A DNA stretch of 64,000 nucleotides from Rhynchopus sp. YZ270_cl-10 (GCA_964035575.1 OZ037917.1:744001-808000); one strand, 5' to 3'; counted from the stretch's first letter, positions 38,201 through 47,597 are shown. The notes: generated by a model not told the origin, from the sequence alone. Made by a program: numbers and translations.

Positions 38201-41200
38201 ACCCACGGCTGTCACAGCGGTGTTCGGGTCCGCACACGTCTGTCCTCCTGCACACGGCGCTGCCACGCACTCGTCGAGAATGCACACAGCAGGCTTCCCT
38301 GTCTCAGTACCCGTGCCCGTCTTGCAAGTGCAGGAGTAGTCGTTCATGCTCATCGCCGTCTGGTCAGGATCCACACAGTTCTGGTCCGCACCACAGGGTG
38401 CAGGCATCGCAGCACACTCGTCCTCAGATCCTGTGTTGCACACAGCAGGCTTTCCTGTCGCCTTCTCTGTGCTGGGTGCGGCACACGTGCACACGAAGTC
38501 GTCCTTCTGCGAAGGTCCCTTCATTGCGTCCACACACGTCTGTGCACCACACGGCGACGGCACAACTGCACACTCATCAATCTCACATGTCTGCACAGGT
38601 CCTCCAACCTTCTTTGTTGCAACGTCGTTTGCGCATGTGCACTCAAAGTTCTGCTTCACGTTTGCGGTCTTGTCTGTGTCCACACAGGTCTGACCAGCAC
38701 CACAGGGTGTGCCAGTGGCACACTCGTCAACCTCACAAGTCGCCTGTCCTCCTGTTGCCTCAACTCCGTTTGTGCACTTGCACACGTAGTCACCGGTAGA
38801 TGTGGGGCTCGGGTTCGGGTCTGTGCATGTCTGCTTGGTGGTTGCGGTCTTGCAAGGATCCTTGTCACATTCATCCTTCGAGCAAGTTGCAGGTGCACCA
38901 GTGTTCTTGATGGTGTTGTCGGCATCACATGTGCACTCGAAGTCGTTCTTCTTGTTTGCAGCCTTGTCCTTGTCCACACAGGTCTGGCCAGTTGCTCCAC
39001 ACGGCTTTGCAACACACTCGTCAACCTCACAAGTCGCCTGTCCTCCTGTTGCCATAACTCCGTTGTCGCAAGTGCAAGCGTAGTCTCCAGTCGAGGTCGG
39101 GCTGGGGTTCGGGTCAGTGCATGTCTGCTGGGTGGTTGCAGTCTTGCAAGGGTCCTTTGCGCACTCATCCTTTGTGCAAGTGGCAGGTGCACCAGTCTGC
39201 TTGATGGTGTTGTCAGCATCACATGTGCACTCGAAGTCGTTCTTCTTGTTTGCTGCCTTGTCCTTGTCCACACAGGTCTGGCCAGTTGCTCCACATGGCT
39301 TTGCGTCACACTCGTCAACCTCGCAAGTCGCCTGTCCTCCTGTTGCCTCAACTCCGTTTGTGCACGTGCATGTGTAGTCTCCAGTCGAGGCCGGGCTCGG
39401 GTTCGGGTCTGCACATGTCTGTTTGCTGGTTGTGGTTTTGCAAGGGTCCTTCGAGCATTCATCCTTTGTGCAAGTGGCAGGTGCTCCAGTCTGCTTGATG
39501 GTCTTGTCGGCATCACATGTGCACTCGAAGTCGTTCTTCTTGTTTGCCGCCTTGTCCATGTCCACACAGGTCTGACCAGATGCTCCACAGGGTGTTCCAG
39601 TGGCACACTCATCAACCTCACAGGTCGCCTGTCCTCCTGTTGCCTCAACTCCGTTGGCACATGTGCAGGTGTAGTCTCCAGTCGAGGTGGGACTCGGGTT
39701 CGGGTCAGTGCATGTCTGCTTGGTGGTTGCAGTCTTGCAAGGGTCCTTCGAGCATTCATCCTTCGAGCAAGTGGCAGGTGCACCAGTCTGCTTGATGGTG
39801 CTGTCGGCATCACAAGTGCACTCGAAGTCGTTCTTCTTGTTTGCTGCCTTGTCCATGTCCACACAGGTCTGGCCAGTTGCTCCACACGGCTTTGCGTCAC
39901 ACTCATCCACCTCACAAGTCGCCTGTCCTCCTGTTGCCTTCACTCCGTTGACACAGGTGCATGTGTAATCTCCGGTGACTGAGGCACTCTGGTCAGGGTC
40001 TGCACATGTCTGTCCGGTGGTTGCGGTCTTGCAAGGGTCCTTCTCACACTCATCCTTCGAGCAAGTGGCAGGTGCACCAGTCTGCTTGATGGTGTTGTCT
40101 GCATCACAAGTACACTCAAAGTCCTTCTTCTTGTTTGCTGCCTTGTCCATGTCAACACAGGTCTGGCCAGTTGCACCACACGGCTTTGCGTCACACTCGT
40201 CAACCTCACAAGTCGCCTTTCCTCCTGTTGCCTCAACTCCGTTTGTGCACTTGCACTTGTAGTCTCCAGTTGAGGCAGAGCTCTGGTCAGGGTCAGTGCA
40301 TGTCTGCTTTGTCGTGGACTTGTCGCATGGGTCAGATTCACACTCGTCCTTGTCGCACGTGGCAGGTCCTCCTGTGTTGGTGATCTTGTTGTCCGACTGG
40401 CAGGTGCAGGTGAAGTCACTCAGACTCTTGACACCCTGCTTCGTGTCCACGCAGTCCTGGCCAGAACCACAGGGTGTTCCACTTGCGCACTCGTCCTTCG
40501 TGCAAACTGCCGCCTTGCCTGTTGCAGTGACGGACGCGTCATCTTTGCAGGTGCAGGTGTAGTCCTTGTCCACCGCCTGGTCCGGGTCGTTGCAGTCCTG
40601 GTCGGCGTCACACGGGGTTGCTGCACACTCGTCTGTCATCGGTGTCGGTGGTGTGTTGGCGCACCCACTGGGTGCAGTACCGTCCTTCAGAACGTTGGTT
40701 GGGAACCTGCTCCCGTAGTTACCTGGAGGGTTGTAGTTGCACATGATGTAGATGGCGGTGTAGGAATCCTTCTTGTGGCACAGCGCACACCCGATCTCAG
40801 TAGTGTCCTTCCAAATCACAGCAGAAAAGTGACCAATGTCGCTGCTGTAGCCAGGCTTGTTGTAGTCGTAGCAGTTTTCCTCACCACAGTACCAGTTCTT
40901 CACTCCCTCAGCAGGGTCCCACGTGGATGTGTCTTTGCCGAAAACACCAACCATCGCAATGTTCTCTCCGTAGCCAGACCCAGAGTTGTGCTTCAGACCC
41001 GCACCGCTGCACGTTGTCTTGAAACCATCACTCCCGATCGTGTACGCCGCAACAGTCTTGCTGTACGTCACATCACATGCACCGTGGTGGGCACGGTATT
41101 TGTTGTGCGCGGCGAGCACAGATTCAATCTGCCAGTCTTCCAAATCAGCTTTGCAACTGTCTGTTCCTGCACACTTGTGGCTGCTCGCACTTGCTGGTGC

Positions 41201-41323
41201 CGGTGTGGCCATGAAATCGTCTCCTCCCCCTGGACACCACGCAAGGGTGGATTGACTGCCACAACTGCCTGCCACTGCAGTGATCATTTGCGCCACACAC
41301 AAGGATGCGGCAAAAACACGCAT
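35255..41323 (-). CDS. CAP-EGF transmembrane protein, tandem member (2022 aa, about 34 EGF modules)
   Basis: I chose the start at 41323 because MRVFAASLCVAQMITAVAG matches its paralogues. An in-frame Met 37 codons upstream would run through a CCACCCACAG acceptor-like site and is not a credible leader. The CAP domain (LKHNSGSGYGENIAM, CGEENCYDY, GHFSAVIW) is almost the same as in the genes at 42798 and 49646. About 34 EGF-like modules follow. The stalk is longer than in the other tandem members, with Ser/Asp-rich and PPSGAQPETP segments. The membrane helix is at about 1960-1983. The 39-residue tail contains IAEFFDMD and ends PPQAEVVRL. The gene shares promoter-proximal sequence with the gene at 42798-47597, and its 3' flank matches that of the gene at 49646-57973 over about 250 bp, so it is part of a recent tandem duplication series. 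Confidence 0.94.
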   Translation of the reverse strand: MRVFAASLCVAQMITAVAGSCGSQSTLAWCPGGGDDFMATPAPASASSHKCAGTDSCKADLEDWQIESVLAAHNKYRAHHGACDVTYSKTVAAYTIGSDGFKTTCSGAGLKHNSGSGYGENIAMVGVFGKDTSTWDPAEGVKNWYCGEENCYDYNKPGYSSDIGHFSAVIWKDTTEIGCALCHKKDSYTAIYIMCNYNPPGNYGSRFPTNVLKDGTAPSGCANTPPTPMTDECAATPCDADQDCNDPDQAVDKDYTCTCKDDASVTATGKAAVCTKDECASGTPCGSGQDCVDTKQGVKSLSDFTCTCQSDNKITNTGGPATCDKDECESDPCDKSTTKQTCTDPDQSSASTGDYKCKCTNGVEATGGKATCEVDECDAKPCGATGQTCVDMDKAANKKKDFECTCDADNTIKQTGAPATCSKDECEKDPCKTATTGQTCADPDQSASVTGDYTCTCVNGVKATGGQATCEVDECDAKPCGATGQTCVDMDKAANKKNDFECTCDADSTIKQTGAPATCSKDECSKDPCKTATTKQTCTDPNPSPTSTGDYTCTCANGVEATGGQATCEVDECATGTPCGASGQTCVDMDKAANKKNDFECTCDADKTIKQTGAPATCTKDECSKDPCKTTTSKQTCADPNPSPASTGDYTCTCTNGVEATGGQATCEVDECDAKPCGATGQTCVDKDKAANKKNDFECTCDADNTIKQTGAPATCTKDECAKDPCKTATTQQTCTDPNPSPTSTGDYACTCDNGVMATGGQATCEVDECVAKPCGATGQTCVDKDKAANKKNDFECTCDADNTIKNTGAPATCSKDECDKDPCKTATTKQTCTDPNPSPTSTGDYVCKCTNGVEATGGQATCEVDECATGTPCGAGQTCVDTDKTANVKQNFECTCANDVATKKVGGPVQTCEIDECAVVPSPCGAQTCVDAMKGPSQKDDFVCTCAAPSTEKATGKPAVCNTGSEDECAAMPAPCGADQNCVDPDQTAMSMNDYSCTCKTGTGTETGKPAVCILDECVAAPCAGGQTCADPNTAVTAVGDYTCTCDAPLAGTATGMAATCTSNDCDAKPCAAGQTCTDPDQSTTSHNDYWCECANGVKTQGAQATCEIDECDADHNQCLADQTCEDPNKSFDSQHDYVCKCKDDPTITQTDGPAACSVNDCDSNPCGPTQKCNDPTPTAASHFDFTCTCDNGVVSTGTKATCEIDECDADHNKCLADQTCEDPNKAKTSQHDFICTCKDDPTITRTDGPAACSVNDCDSNPCGPNQKCNDPTPTAASHFDFTCTCDNGVVSTGTKATCEIDECDADHNQCLADQTCNDPNKAKTSQHDYVCTCKADATITQIDGPAACSVNDCDSNPCGTNQRCSDPTPTAASHYDFTCTCDNGVVSTGTKATCEIDECDADHNQCLSDQTCEDPNKAKTSQHDFICTCKDDPTITRTDGPAACSVNDCDSNPCGPNQKCNDPTPTAASHYDFTCTCDNGVASTGTKATCEIDECDADHYSCGKDQLCEDPNKAKTSQHDFICSCKDDPTIKKTDGAAICTVNDCDSDPCGPGQMCNDPTPTADSHYDFFCECTNGVKSQGASATCEIDECDDDHNKCLADQTCEDPNKAKTSQHDFICKCKSNPSIQQRDGPASCSDECAANPCGDDQVCEEGRLGAANTGDYMCTCLNDKRRYTIGGKVASCGMDECAAAPCGKGETCLDPDFDVEKNFECRCVGGKEVSLGAPMKECNECTIGLFPCMGPFGEKEICTDPDTSPESMGDFVCECPNHSAKTTGGPAQCSKQGECSSDPCVDPHAICEDPNPQTDGDFTCTCMTGSVGESVGIAVDCKIDECAAKPCGENQECVDTNTHWSNVGDFVCKCTASTAGVPLFGTATGRAAVCTTSPEPTNQGDTMSPETRATESPTQEFTRAPLKADAGSSASSDAAGSSESDDGEGLAPPSGAQPETPKGGDDGDAFPWYIPVSIAGALLLCAGIAFYAYAQKKKADSPSIAEFFDMDQEAAMQNHAMDSPPQAEVVRL
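35589..36434 (-). repeat. Invariant membrane-proximal block, copy in gene 35255-41323
   Basis: Same unit; it carries GEKEICTD where the other copies read GEREICTD. Confidence 0.88.
38047..38713 (-). repeat. Invariant central EGF block, copy in gene 35255-41323
   Basis: Indel-free copy. It shares with the copy at 44912 the NDCDAKPC variant (AAGGCTTGGC on the plus strand) at its downstream edge. Confidence 0.9.
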
Positions 41324-41455
41324 GGTAGAATGTACAAAACACAACAAATAGAAACAAAAGATAGAAGTTTTCCTGTGGGTGGAAAATGGTGTACTGAACA
41401 GTGTGGGAACAGGTACATGGGGAAACAGAAACACTTTTGTTTATTACCTTCCCCA
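41324..41455 (-). promoter_or_regulatory. Conserved 5' flank with CCACCCACAG, gene 35255-41323
   Basis: On the minus strand CCACCCACAG (AG at 41374-41373) is followed by a 49-nt T-rich leader to the ATG. Further upstream, 41398-41455 matches 47688-47740 before the next gene, so the promoter was copied with the gene. Confidence 0.45.
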
Positions 41456-41811
41456 CTGAACGGGAGTATTCTTCTTTTTTTTGCTGCATAGACATGCACG
41501 CACCTATGTCACCTGCAGGGGTATTTGGGAGGGGATATGCGCAGGGAGGGTTGGTATATTGGCAATGAAACATTGCTGCGGATGGTATGCATGATGTTTC
41601 ATGTTTCTTGAATGATAATGGAAGTGATGCACATGGCCACATACAGCTTGTCACTGCGGTAAGACAAAAGTAACCTTACTGAATAAGCAACAAACAGAGT
41701 GGCCTGCACAACCGATAACGGTGAATATAGTGGAAATCGGGTTGCAAAAGAACGTGAAGAAAAATGCGGCAAGCGCAAATAGTTCTAAGACAAGTGCAAC
41801 CGTTAACAAAG

Positions 41812-42337
41812 TCATAGGATGAGAGGAAGAATGTATAGACGTGTGACACCATGTGCACATCTAGGGGAAATAATTAAGACAGACAAATGCAGTTAACACC
41901 AAAAAAGTGAAGTACTGCATCGTCTGCGTATGACGGTATTGATTCCAGGGTTTTTGTGATGTTCAAACTGAATATAGGAAAATGACACAACATAGATTCC
42001 TAGCCTAACGAAAGGCTTTGTACAAAGGTTGGTGTCGCTGTGGCATAAGGGATTGGGGCGGGGTTGTGGAGAGATCTCTCTAAGCAACCTGTGTAGCCAA
42101 ATGTAGAGTATCAACATGGAAGCCTTCACACTGGTTCCAACTTGATCAAGGCATTCTTTGGCTCGTGGTTTCGATTCACTGGCAGTTCACATGCGGGTCT
42201 CTCACAACATCACTTCAGAGACACCACACTCATAAAAGACGTTGGCACACAAAAGTCGTGGATAAAGACACCACTCACATTTGCGTTGTCACGTCACCAA
42301 GACACAGGTAGCTGCAAATAACACTGCAGCGCTTCCT
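41812..42337. repeat. 526-bp spacer repeat, copy 2
   Basis: It lies 3' of the gene at 42798. The 78-codon frame is at 42129-41893. Sequence on both outer sides differs from copy 1. Confidence 0.9.
41837..41862 (-). repeat. AGATGTG/CACGTCT hairpin in spacer copy 2
   Basis: Identical to 34372-34397. Confidence 0.5.
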
Positions 42338-42504
42338 AAAAAAAAATGAAAAAAAAAGGGAAAAAAACTGGTGTGACTGGAAGGGGGTTATTCGCTCTTC
42401 TTACGCAATTTCATCACCCCACACCAAAAAATGCAAGGGCTCAGTTGTACTTCTTGCGCACTTTTTGTACCCGCCCCCCCAGTCAGCCACACCAAGAACT
42501 GTAA

Positions 42505-42537
42505 AGAGGACACTAAGTCTCTCGTGCTTAGTCACCA
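42505..42537 (-). repeat. CUAAGC-class hairpin 3' of gene 42798-47597
   Basis: Loop ACGAGAG, CUAAG/CUUAG stem. It starts right after CTGTAAAG, the same left neighbour as the AGAGAGAG-loop hairpins 3' of the genes at 35255 and 49646, and at the same distance (about 260 bp) from the stop. Confidence 0.6.
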
Positions 42538-42683
42538 TGCTCAAAAATAGAGAACAAAAGAAAAAAAAGGGACAAGATACGACAAAGTTGGGATAAACAA
42601 GAGAAAGCAGGGGAAAAAGCTAACTGTTCAAAGAGAAGGAAAACTACCGTTTCGTATGAGGCGTGGTTCGCATCCCTTTGCTG

Positions 42684-42732
42684 TGGGGAGGCAGGGAGGG
42701 GGAGGGGAGATGGGGAAGGGGAAGGGGAAGGG
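42684..42732 (-). repeat. Polypyrimidine tract (gene sense) after gene 42798-47597
   Basis: Same tract and neighbour, 66 nt after the stop. Confidence 0.6.
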
Positions 42733-42797
42733 CCCACCACTATTGCCCAATATGAATGAAAAAACACACTGCTAACTCACAGTCTCAACACCTCGGC

Positions 42798-45700
42798 CTA
42801 CGGTGGTGAATCGACTGTACTCTTCTGCATGCCCACCTCATCATCCATGTCGAAGAAGTCGCCAATGTTGGTCGTGTTCTTCTTCTTCTGCGAGTATGCG
42901 TAAAACGCAATACCAGCACACAGCAGCAGCGCTCCTGCAATCGACACAGGGATGTACCAAGGGAAGGCGTCGTCATTGTCATCACCTCCTTTCGGTGTCT
43001 CAGGCTGTGCTCCAGAAAGTGGTGCGCGTGTGAACTCCTGTGGTGGGGACTCTGTGGCGCGTGTCTCTGGCGACATCGTGTCGCCTTGGTTGGTGGGCTC
43101 GGGTGAGGTGGTGCACACAGCAGCACGGCCTGTTGCTGTTCCAAAGAGAGGCACCCCAGCTGTCGAGGCTGTGCATTTGCACACAAAGTCGCCGACGTTC
43201 GACCAGTGTGTGTTTGTGTCCACGCACTCCTGGTTCTCTCCACAAGGCTTTGCTGCACACTCGTCGATCTTGCAGTCCACAGCAATCCCAACACTCTCAC
43301 CCACAGACCCTGTCATGCACGTGCATGTGAAGTCGCCATCCGTCTGTGGGTTCGGGTCCTCGCAGACTGCGTGCGGGTCCACACACGGATCGCTGCTGCA
43401 TTCACCCTGCTTGCTGCACTGTGCAGGACCACCAGTTGTCTTCGCACTGTGGTTCGGGCATTCGCACACAAAGTCACCCATGCTCTCAGGCGATGTGTCT
43501 GGGTCTGTGCAGATCTCCCTCTCACCGAACGGGCCCATGCATGGGAACAGACCAATCGTGCACTCGTTGCACTCCTTCATCGGTGCACCAAGCGACACTT
43601 CCTTCCCACCGACACAGCGGCACTCAAAGTTCTTCTCCACATCAAAGTCAGGGTCCAGACACGTCTCACCCTTCCCGCACGGTGCCGCCGCACACTCGTC
43701 CATACCACAAGATGCAACCTTTCCTCCGATTGTGTAACGACGTTTGTCGTTCAGACACGTGCACATGTAGTCACCTGTGTTCGCAGCACCAAGACGGCCC
43801 TCCTCACACACCTGGTCATCACCACACGGGTTAGCAGCACACTCGTCCGAGCACGAAGCAGGACCGTCCCTCTGCTGAATGCTTGGGTTCGATTTGCACT
43901 TGCAGATGAAGTCGTGCTGAGAAGTCTTCGCCTTGTTTGGGTCCTCACAGGTCTGGTCAGCAAGACACTTGTTGTGGTCAGCATCACACTCGTCAATCTC
44001 ACAAGTGGCAGCTGCTCCCTGTGACTTCACACCGTTCGTGCACTCACAGAAGAAGTCGTAGTGCGAGTCTGCCGTTGGTGTTGGGTCTGTGCATATCTGC
44101 CCAGGTCCACAAGGATCGCTGTCGCAGTCGTTCACAGTGCAGATAGCTGCGCCGTCTGTCTTCTTGATGCTGGGATCGTCCTTGCACGAGCAGATGAAGT
44201 CGTGCTGAGAAGTCTTCGCCTTGTTGGGATCTTCGCACAGTTGGTCCTTTCCACATGAGTAGTGGTCAGCGTCACACTCGTCGATCTCACAAGTGGCAGC
44301 TGTTCCTGTTGAAACAACACCGTTGTCACATGTGCAGGTGAAGTCGTAGTGCGATGCTGCTGTGGGGGTCGGATCATTGCACTTTTGGGTCGGTCCACAC
44401 GGGTTGCTGTCACAGTCGTTCACGCTGCATGCAGCAGGTCCGTCAGTACGTGTGATGGTTGGGTCATCTTTGCAGGTGCACACGTAGTCGTGTTGCGAAG
44501 TCTTCGCCTTGTTCGGGTCATTGCAGGTCTGGTCAGCAAGACACTTGTTGTGGTCAGCATCACACTCGTCGATCTCACAGGTTGCCTTGGTTCCTGTTGA
44601 AACAACACCGTTGTCACATGTGCAGGTGAAGTCGAAGTGCGATGCTGCTGTGGGGGTCGGATCATTGCACTTCTGGTTGGGTCCACACGGGTTGCTGTCA
44701 CAGTCGTTCACACTGCATGCAGCAGGTCCGTCAGTCTGGGTGATGGTTGGGTCATCCTTGCACTTGCACACGTAGTCGTGCTGAGAGTCGAAGGACTTGT
44801 CGGGGTCCTCACAGGTCTGGTCAGCAAGGCACTGGTTGTGGTCAGCATCACACTCGTCGATCTCACAAGTTGCCTGCGCACCCTGTGTCTTCACACCGTT
44901 CGCACACTCACACCAGTAGTCGTTGTGCGAGGTCGTCGACTGGTCAGGGTCTGTGCAGGTCTGACCTGCAGCACAAGGCTTGGCATCACAGTCGTTGCTT
45001 GTGCAGGTCGCAGCCATGCCCGTTGCTGTCCCAGCCAGAGGTGCGTCGCAAGTGCATGTGTAGTCACCCACGGCTGTCACAGCGGTGTTCGGGTCCGCAC
45101 ACGTCTGTCCTCCTGCACACGGCGCTGCCACGCACTCGTCGAGAGTACACACAGCAGGCTTCCCTGTCTCAGTACCCGTGCCCGTCTTGCAAGTGCAGGA
45201 GTAGTCGTTCATGCTCATCGCCGTCTGGTCAGGATCCACACAGTTCTGGTCCGCACCACAGGGTGCAGGCATCGCAGCACACTCGTCCTCAGATCCTGTG
45301 TTGCACACAGCAGGCTTTCCTGTTGCCTTCTCTGTGCTGGGTGCGGCACACGTGCACACGAAGTCGTCCTTCTGCGAAGGTCCCTTCATTGCGTCCACAC
45401 ACGTCTGTGCACCACACGGCGACGGCACAACTGCGCACTCATCAATCTCACATGTCTGCACAGGTCCTCCAACCTTCTTTGTTGCAACGTCGTTTGCGCA
45501 TGTGCACTCAAAGTTCTGCTTCACGTTTGCGGTCTTGTCTGTGTCCACACAGGTCTGACCAGCACCACAGGGTGTGCCAGTGGCACACTCGTCAACCTCG
45601 CAAGTCGCCTGTCCTCCTGTTGCCTCAACTCCGTTTGTGCACTTGCACTTGTAGTCACCAGTGGATGTGGGGCTCGGGTTCGGGTCTGTACACGTTTGCT

Positions 45701-47597
45701 TGGTGGTTGCAGTCTTGCAAGGATCTTTCGAGCACTCGTCCTTCGAGCAAGTTGCAGGTGCACCAGTCTTCTTGATGGTGTTGTCGGCATCACATGTGCA
45801 CTCGAAATCGTTCTTTTTGTTTGCTGCCTTGTCCTTGTCCACACAGGTCTGGCCAGTTGCTCCACATGGCTTAGCGTCGCACTCGTCAACCTCGCAAGTC
45901 GCCTGTCCTCCTGTTGCCTCAACTCCGTTGGCACATGAGCAAGTGTAGTCTCCAGTCGAGGTGGGGCTCGGGTTCGGGTCAGTGCAGGTTTGCTTTGTCG
46001 TTGCGGTCTTGCAAGGGTCCTTCGAGCATTCATCCTTAGAGCAAGTTGCAGGTGCTCCAGTCTGCTTGATGGTGTTGTCAGCATCACAAGTGCACTCGAA
46101 GTCGTTCTTCTTGTTTGCTGCCTTGTCCATGTCCACGCAGGTCTGGCCAGTTGCTCCACACGGCTTCGCAACGCACTCGTCAACCTCGCAAGTCGCCTGT
46201 CCTCCTGTTGCCTTCACTCCGTTGACACAGGTACACGTGTAGTCTCCGGTGACTGACGCACTCTGGTCAGGGTCTGCACATGTCTGCTTGGTGGTTGCGG
46301 TCTTGCAAGGATCCTTGTCACACTCATCCTTCGAGCAAGTTGCAGGTGCACCAGTCTGCTTGATGGTGTTGTCAGCATCACATGTGCATTCGAAGTCGTT
46401 CTTCTTGTTTGCAGCCTTGTCCATGTCAACACAGGTCTGGCCAGTTGCTCCACATGGCTTTGCATCGCACTCGTCAACCTCACAAGTCGCCTGTCCTCCT
46501 GTTGCCTCAACTCCGTTTGTGCACTTGCACTTGTAGTCTCCAGTAGAGGCAGAGCTCTGGTCAGGGTCTGTGCATGTCTGCTTTGTCTTGGACTTGTCGC
46601 ATGGGTCAGATTCACACTCGTCCTTGTCGCACGTGGCAGGTCCTCCTGTGTTGGTGATCTTGTTGTCCGACTGGCAGGTGCAGGTGAAGTCACTCAGACT
46701 CTTGGCTCCCTGCTTCGTGTCCACGCAGTCCTGGCCAGAACCACAGGGTGTTCCACTTGCGCACTCGTCCTTCGTGCAAACTGCCGCCTTGCCTGTTGCA
46801 GTGACGGACGAATCATCCTTGCAGGTGCAGGTGTAGTCCTTGTCCACTGCCTGGTCCGGGTCGTTGCAGTCCTGGTCGGCGTCACACGGGGTTGCTGCAC
46901 ACTCGTCTGTCATCGGTGTCGGCGGTGTGTTGGCGCACCCACTGGGTGCAGTACCGTCCTTCAGAACGTTGGTTGGGAACCTGCTCCCGTAGTTACCTGG
47001 AGGGTTGTAGTTGCACATGATGTAGATGGCAGTGTAGGAATCCTTCTTGTGGCACAGCGCACACCCAATCTCAGTAGTGTCCTTCCAAATCACAGCAGAA
47101 AAGTGACCAATGTCGCTGCTGTAGCCAGGCTTGTTGTAGTCGTAGCAGTTTTCCTCACCACAGTACCAGTTCTTCACTCCCTCAGCAGGGTCCCACGTGG
47201 ATGTGTCTTTGCCGAAAACACCAACCATCGCAATGTTCTCTCCGTAGCCAGACCCAGAGTTGTGCTTCAGACCCGCACCGCTGCACGTTGTCTTGAAACC
47301 ATCACTCCCGATCGTGTACGCCGCAACAGTCTTGCTGTACGTCACATCACATGCACCGTGGTGGGCACGGTATTTGTTGTGCTGGGCGAGCACAGATTCA
47401 ATCTGCCAGTCTTCCAACTCAGCAGTGCAACTGTCTTTTCCTGAGCACTTGTGGCTGCTCGCACTTGCAGGTGCCGGTGTGGCTGTGAACGCGTCTCCTC
47501 CGTCTGGACACCACGCAAGGGTGGATTGACTGCCACACTTGCCTGCCACTGCAGTGATCATTTGCGCCACACACAAGGATGCGGCAAAAACACGCAT
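42798..47597 (-). CDS. CAP-EGF transmembrane protein, tandem member with shortened C-terminus (1599 aa)
   Basis: Start at 47597 (MRVFAASLCVAQMITAVAG); the longer frame from 47699 is rejected as in the sister genes. One CAP domain, about 26 EGF-like modules (the fewest of the tandem set), the invariant centre at 44912-45578, the invariant membrane-proximal block, a stalk, a helix at about 1545-1568 and a 31-residue tail with IGDFFDMDD. The tail stops at SPP on TAG. The sister gene at 35255 reads CAG at this position and continues to AEVVRL-TGA. Here, after the TAG, the same frame reads AEVLRL and then TGA, so one C-to-T change has removed seven residues including the terminal hydrophobic motif. 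The protein should still be inserted in the membrane. Read-through or a non-standard code is possible but unlikely, because the gene at 13852 ends on TAG without a conserved continuation. Confidence 0.94.
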   Translation of the reverse strand: MRVFAASLCVAQMITAVAGKCGSQSTLAWCPDGGDAFTATPAPASASSHKCSGKDSCTAELEDWQIESVLAQHNKYRAHHGACDVTYSKTVAAYTIGSDGFKTTCSGAGLKHNSGSGYGENIAMVGVFGKDTSTWDPAEGVKNWYCGEENCYDYNKPGYSSDIGHFSAVIWKDTTEIGCALCHKKDSYTAIYIMCNYNPPGNYGSRFPTNVLKDGTAPSGCANTPPTPMTDECAATPCDADQDCNDPDQAVDKDYTCTCKDDSSVTATGKAAVCTKDECASGTPCGSGQDCVDTKQGAKSLSDFTCTCQSDNKITNTGGPATCDKDECESDPCDKSKTKQTCTDPDQSSASTGDYKCKCTNGVEATGGQATCEVDECDAKPCGATGQTCVDMDKAANKKNDFECTCDADNTIKQTGAPATCSKDECDKDPCKTATTKQTCADPDQSASVTGDYTCTCVNGVKATGGQATCEVDECVAKPCGATGQTCVDMDKAANKKNDFECTCDADNTIKQTGAPATCSKDECSKDPCKTATTKQTCTDPNPSPTSTGDYTCSCANGVEATGGQATCEVDECDAKPCGATGQTCVDKDKAANKKNDFECTCDADNTIKKTGAPATCSKDECSKDPCKTATTKQTCTDPNPSPTSTGDYKCKCTNGVEATGGQATCEVDECATGTPCGAGQTCVDTDKTANVKQNFECTCANDVATKKVGGPVQTCEIDECAVVPSPCGAQTCVDAMKGPSQKDDFVCTCAAPSTEKATGKPAVCNTGSEDECAAMPAPCGADQNCVDPDQTAMSMNDYSCTCKTGTGTETGKPAVCTLDECVAAPCAGGQTCADPNTAVTAVGDYTCTCDAPLAGTATGMAATCTSNDCDAKPCAAGQTCTDPDQSTTSHNDYWCECANGVKTQGAQATCEIDECDADHNQCLADQTCEDPDKSFDSQHDYVCKCKDDPTITQTDGPAACSVNDCDSNPCGPNQKCNDPTPTAASHFDFTCTCDNGVVSTGTKATCEIDECDADHNKCLADQTCNDPNKAKTSQHDYVCTCKDDPTITRTDGPAACSVNDCDSNPCGPTQKCNDPTPTAASHYDFTCTCDNGVVSTGTAATCEIDECDADHYSCGKDQLCEDPNKAKTSQHDFICSCKDDPSIKKTDGAAICTVNDCDSDPCGPGQICTDPTPTADSHYDFFCECTNGVKSQGAAATCEIDECDADHNKCLADQTCEDPNKAKTSQHDFICKCKSNPSIQQRDGPASCSDECAANPCGDDQVCEEGRLGAANTGDYMCTCLNDKRRYTIGGKVASCGMDECAAAPCGKGETCLDPDFDVEKNFECRCVGGKEVSLGAPMKECNECTIGLFPCMGPFGEREICTDPDTSPESMGDFVCECPNHSAKTTGGPAQCSKQGECSSDPCVDPHAVCEDPNPQTDGDFTCTCMTGSVGESVGIAVDCKIDECAAKPCGENQECVDTNTHWSNVGDFVCKCTASTAGVPLFGTATGRAAVCTTSPEPTNQGDTMSPETRATESPPQEFTRAPLSGAQPETPKGGDDNDDAFPWYIPVSIAGALLLCAGIAFYAYSQKKKNTTNIGDFFDMDDEVGMQKSTVDSPP
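43030..43875 (-). repeat. Invariant membrane-proximal block, copy in gene 42798-47597
   Basis: Same unit, very close to the copy at 49902. Confidence 0.88.
44912..45578 (-). repeat. Invariant central EGF block, copy in gene 42798-47597
   Basis: Indel-free copy. It carries the Thr/Val-type variant near 45147 also seen at 3281 and 53512, so single variants are shuffled between copies. Confidence 0.9.

Noticed and set aside
41324-41434. N-terminal extension of the gene at 35255 (and the same for 42798, 49646, 13852 and 60757)
   Set aside because: The extra codons cross pyrimidine-AG sites, differ between close paralogues and would bury the signal peptide.
42798-42820. Alternative genetic code with TAG read as Gln
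   Set aside because: It would neatly restore the tail of one gene, but no in-frame TAG occurs inside any other gene, and the gene at 13852 ends on TAG with no conserved continuation.
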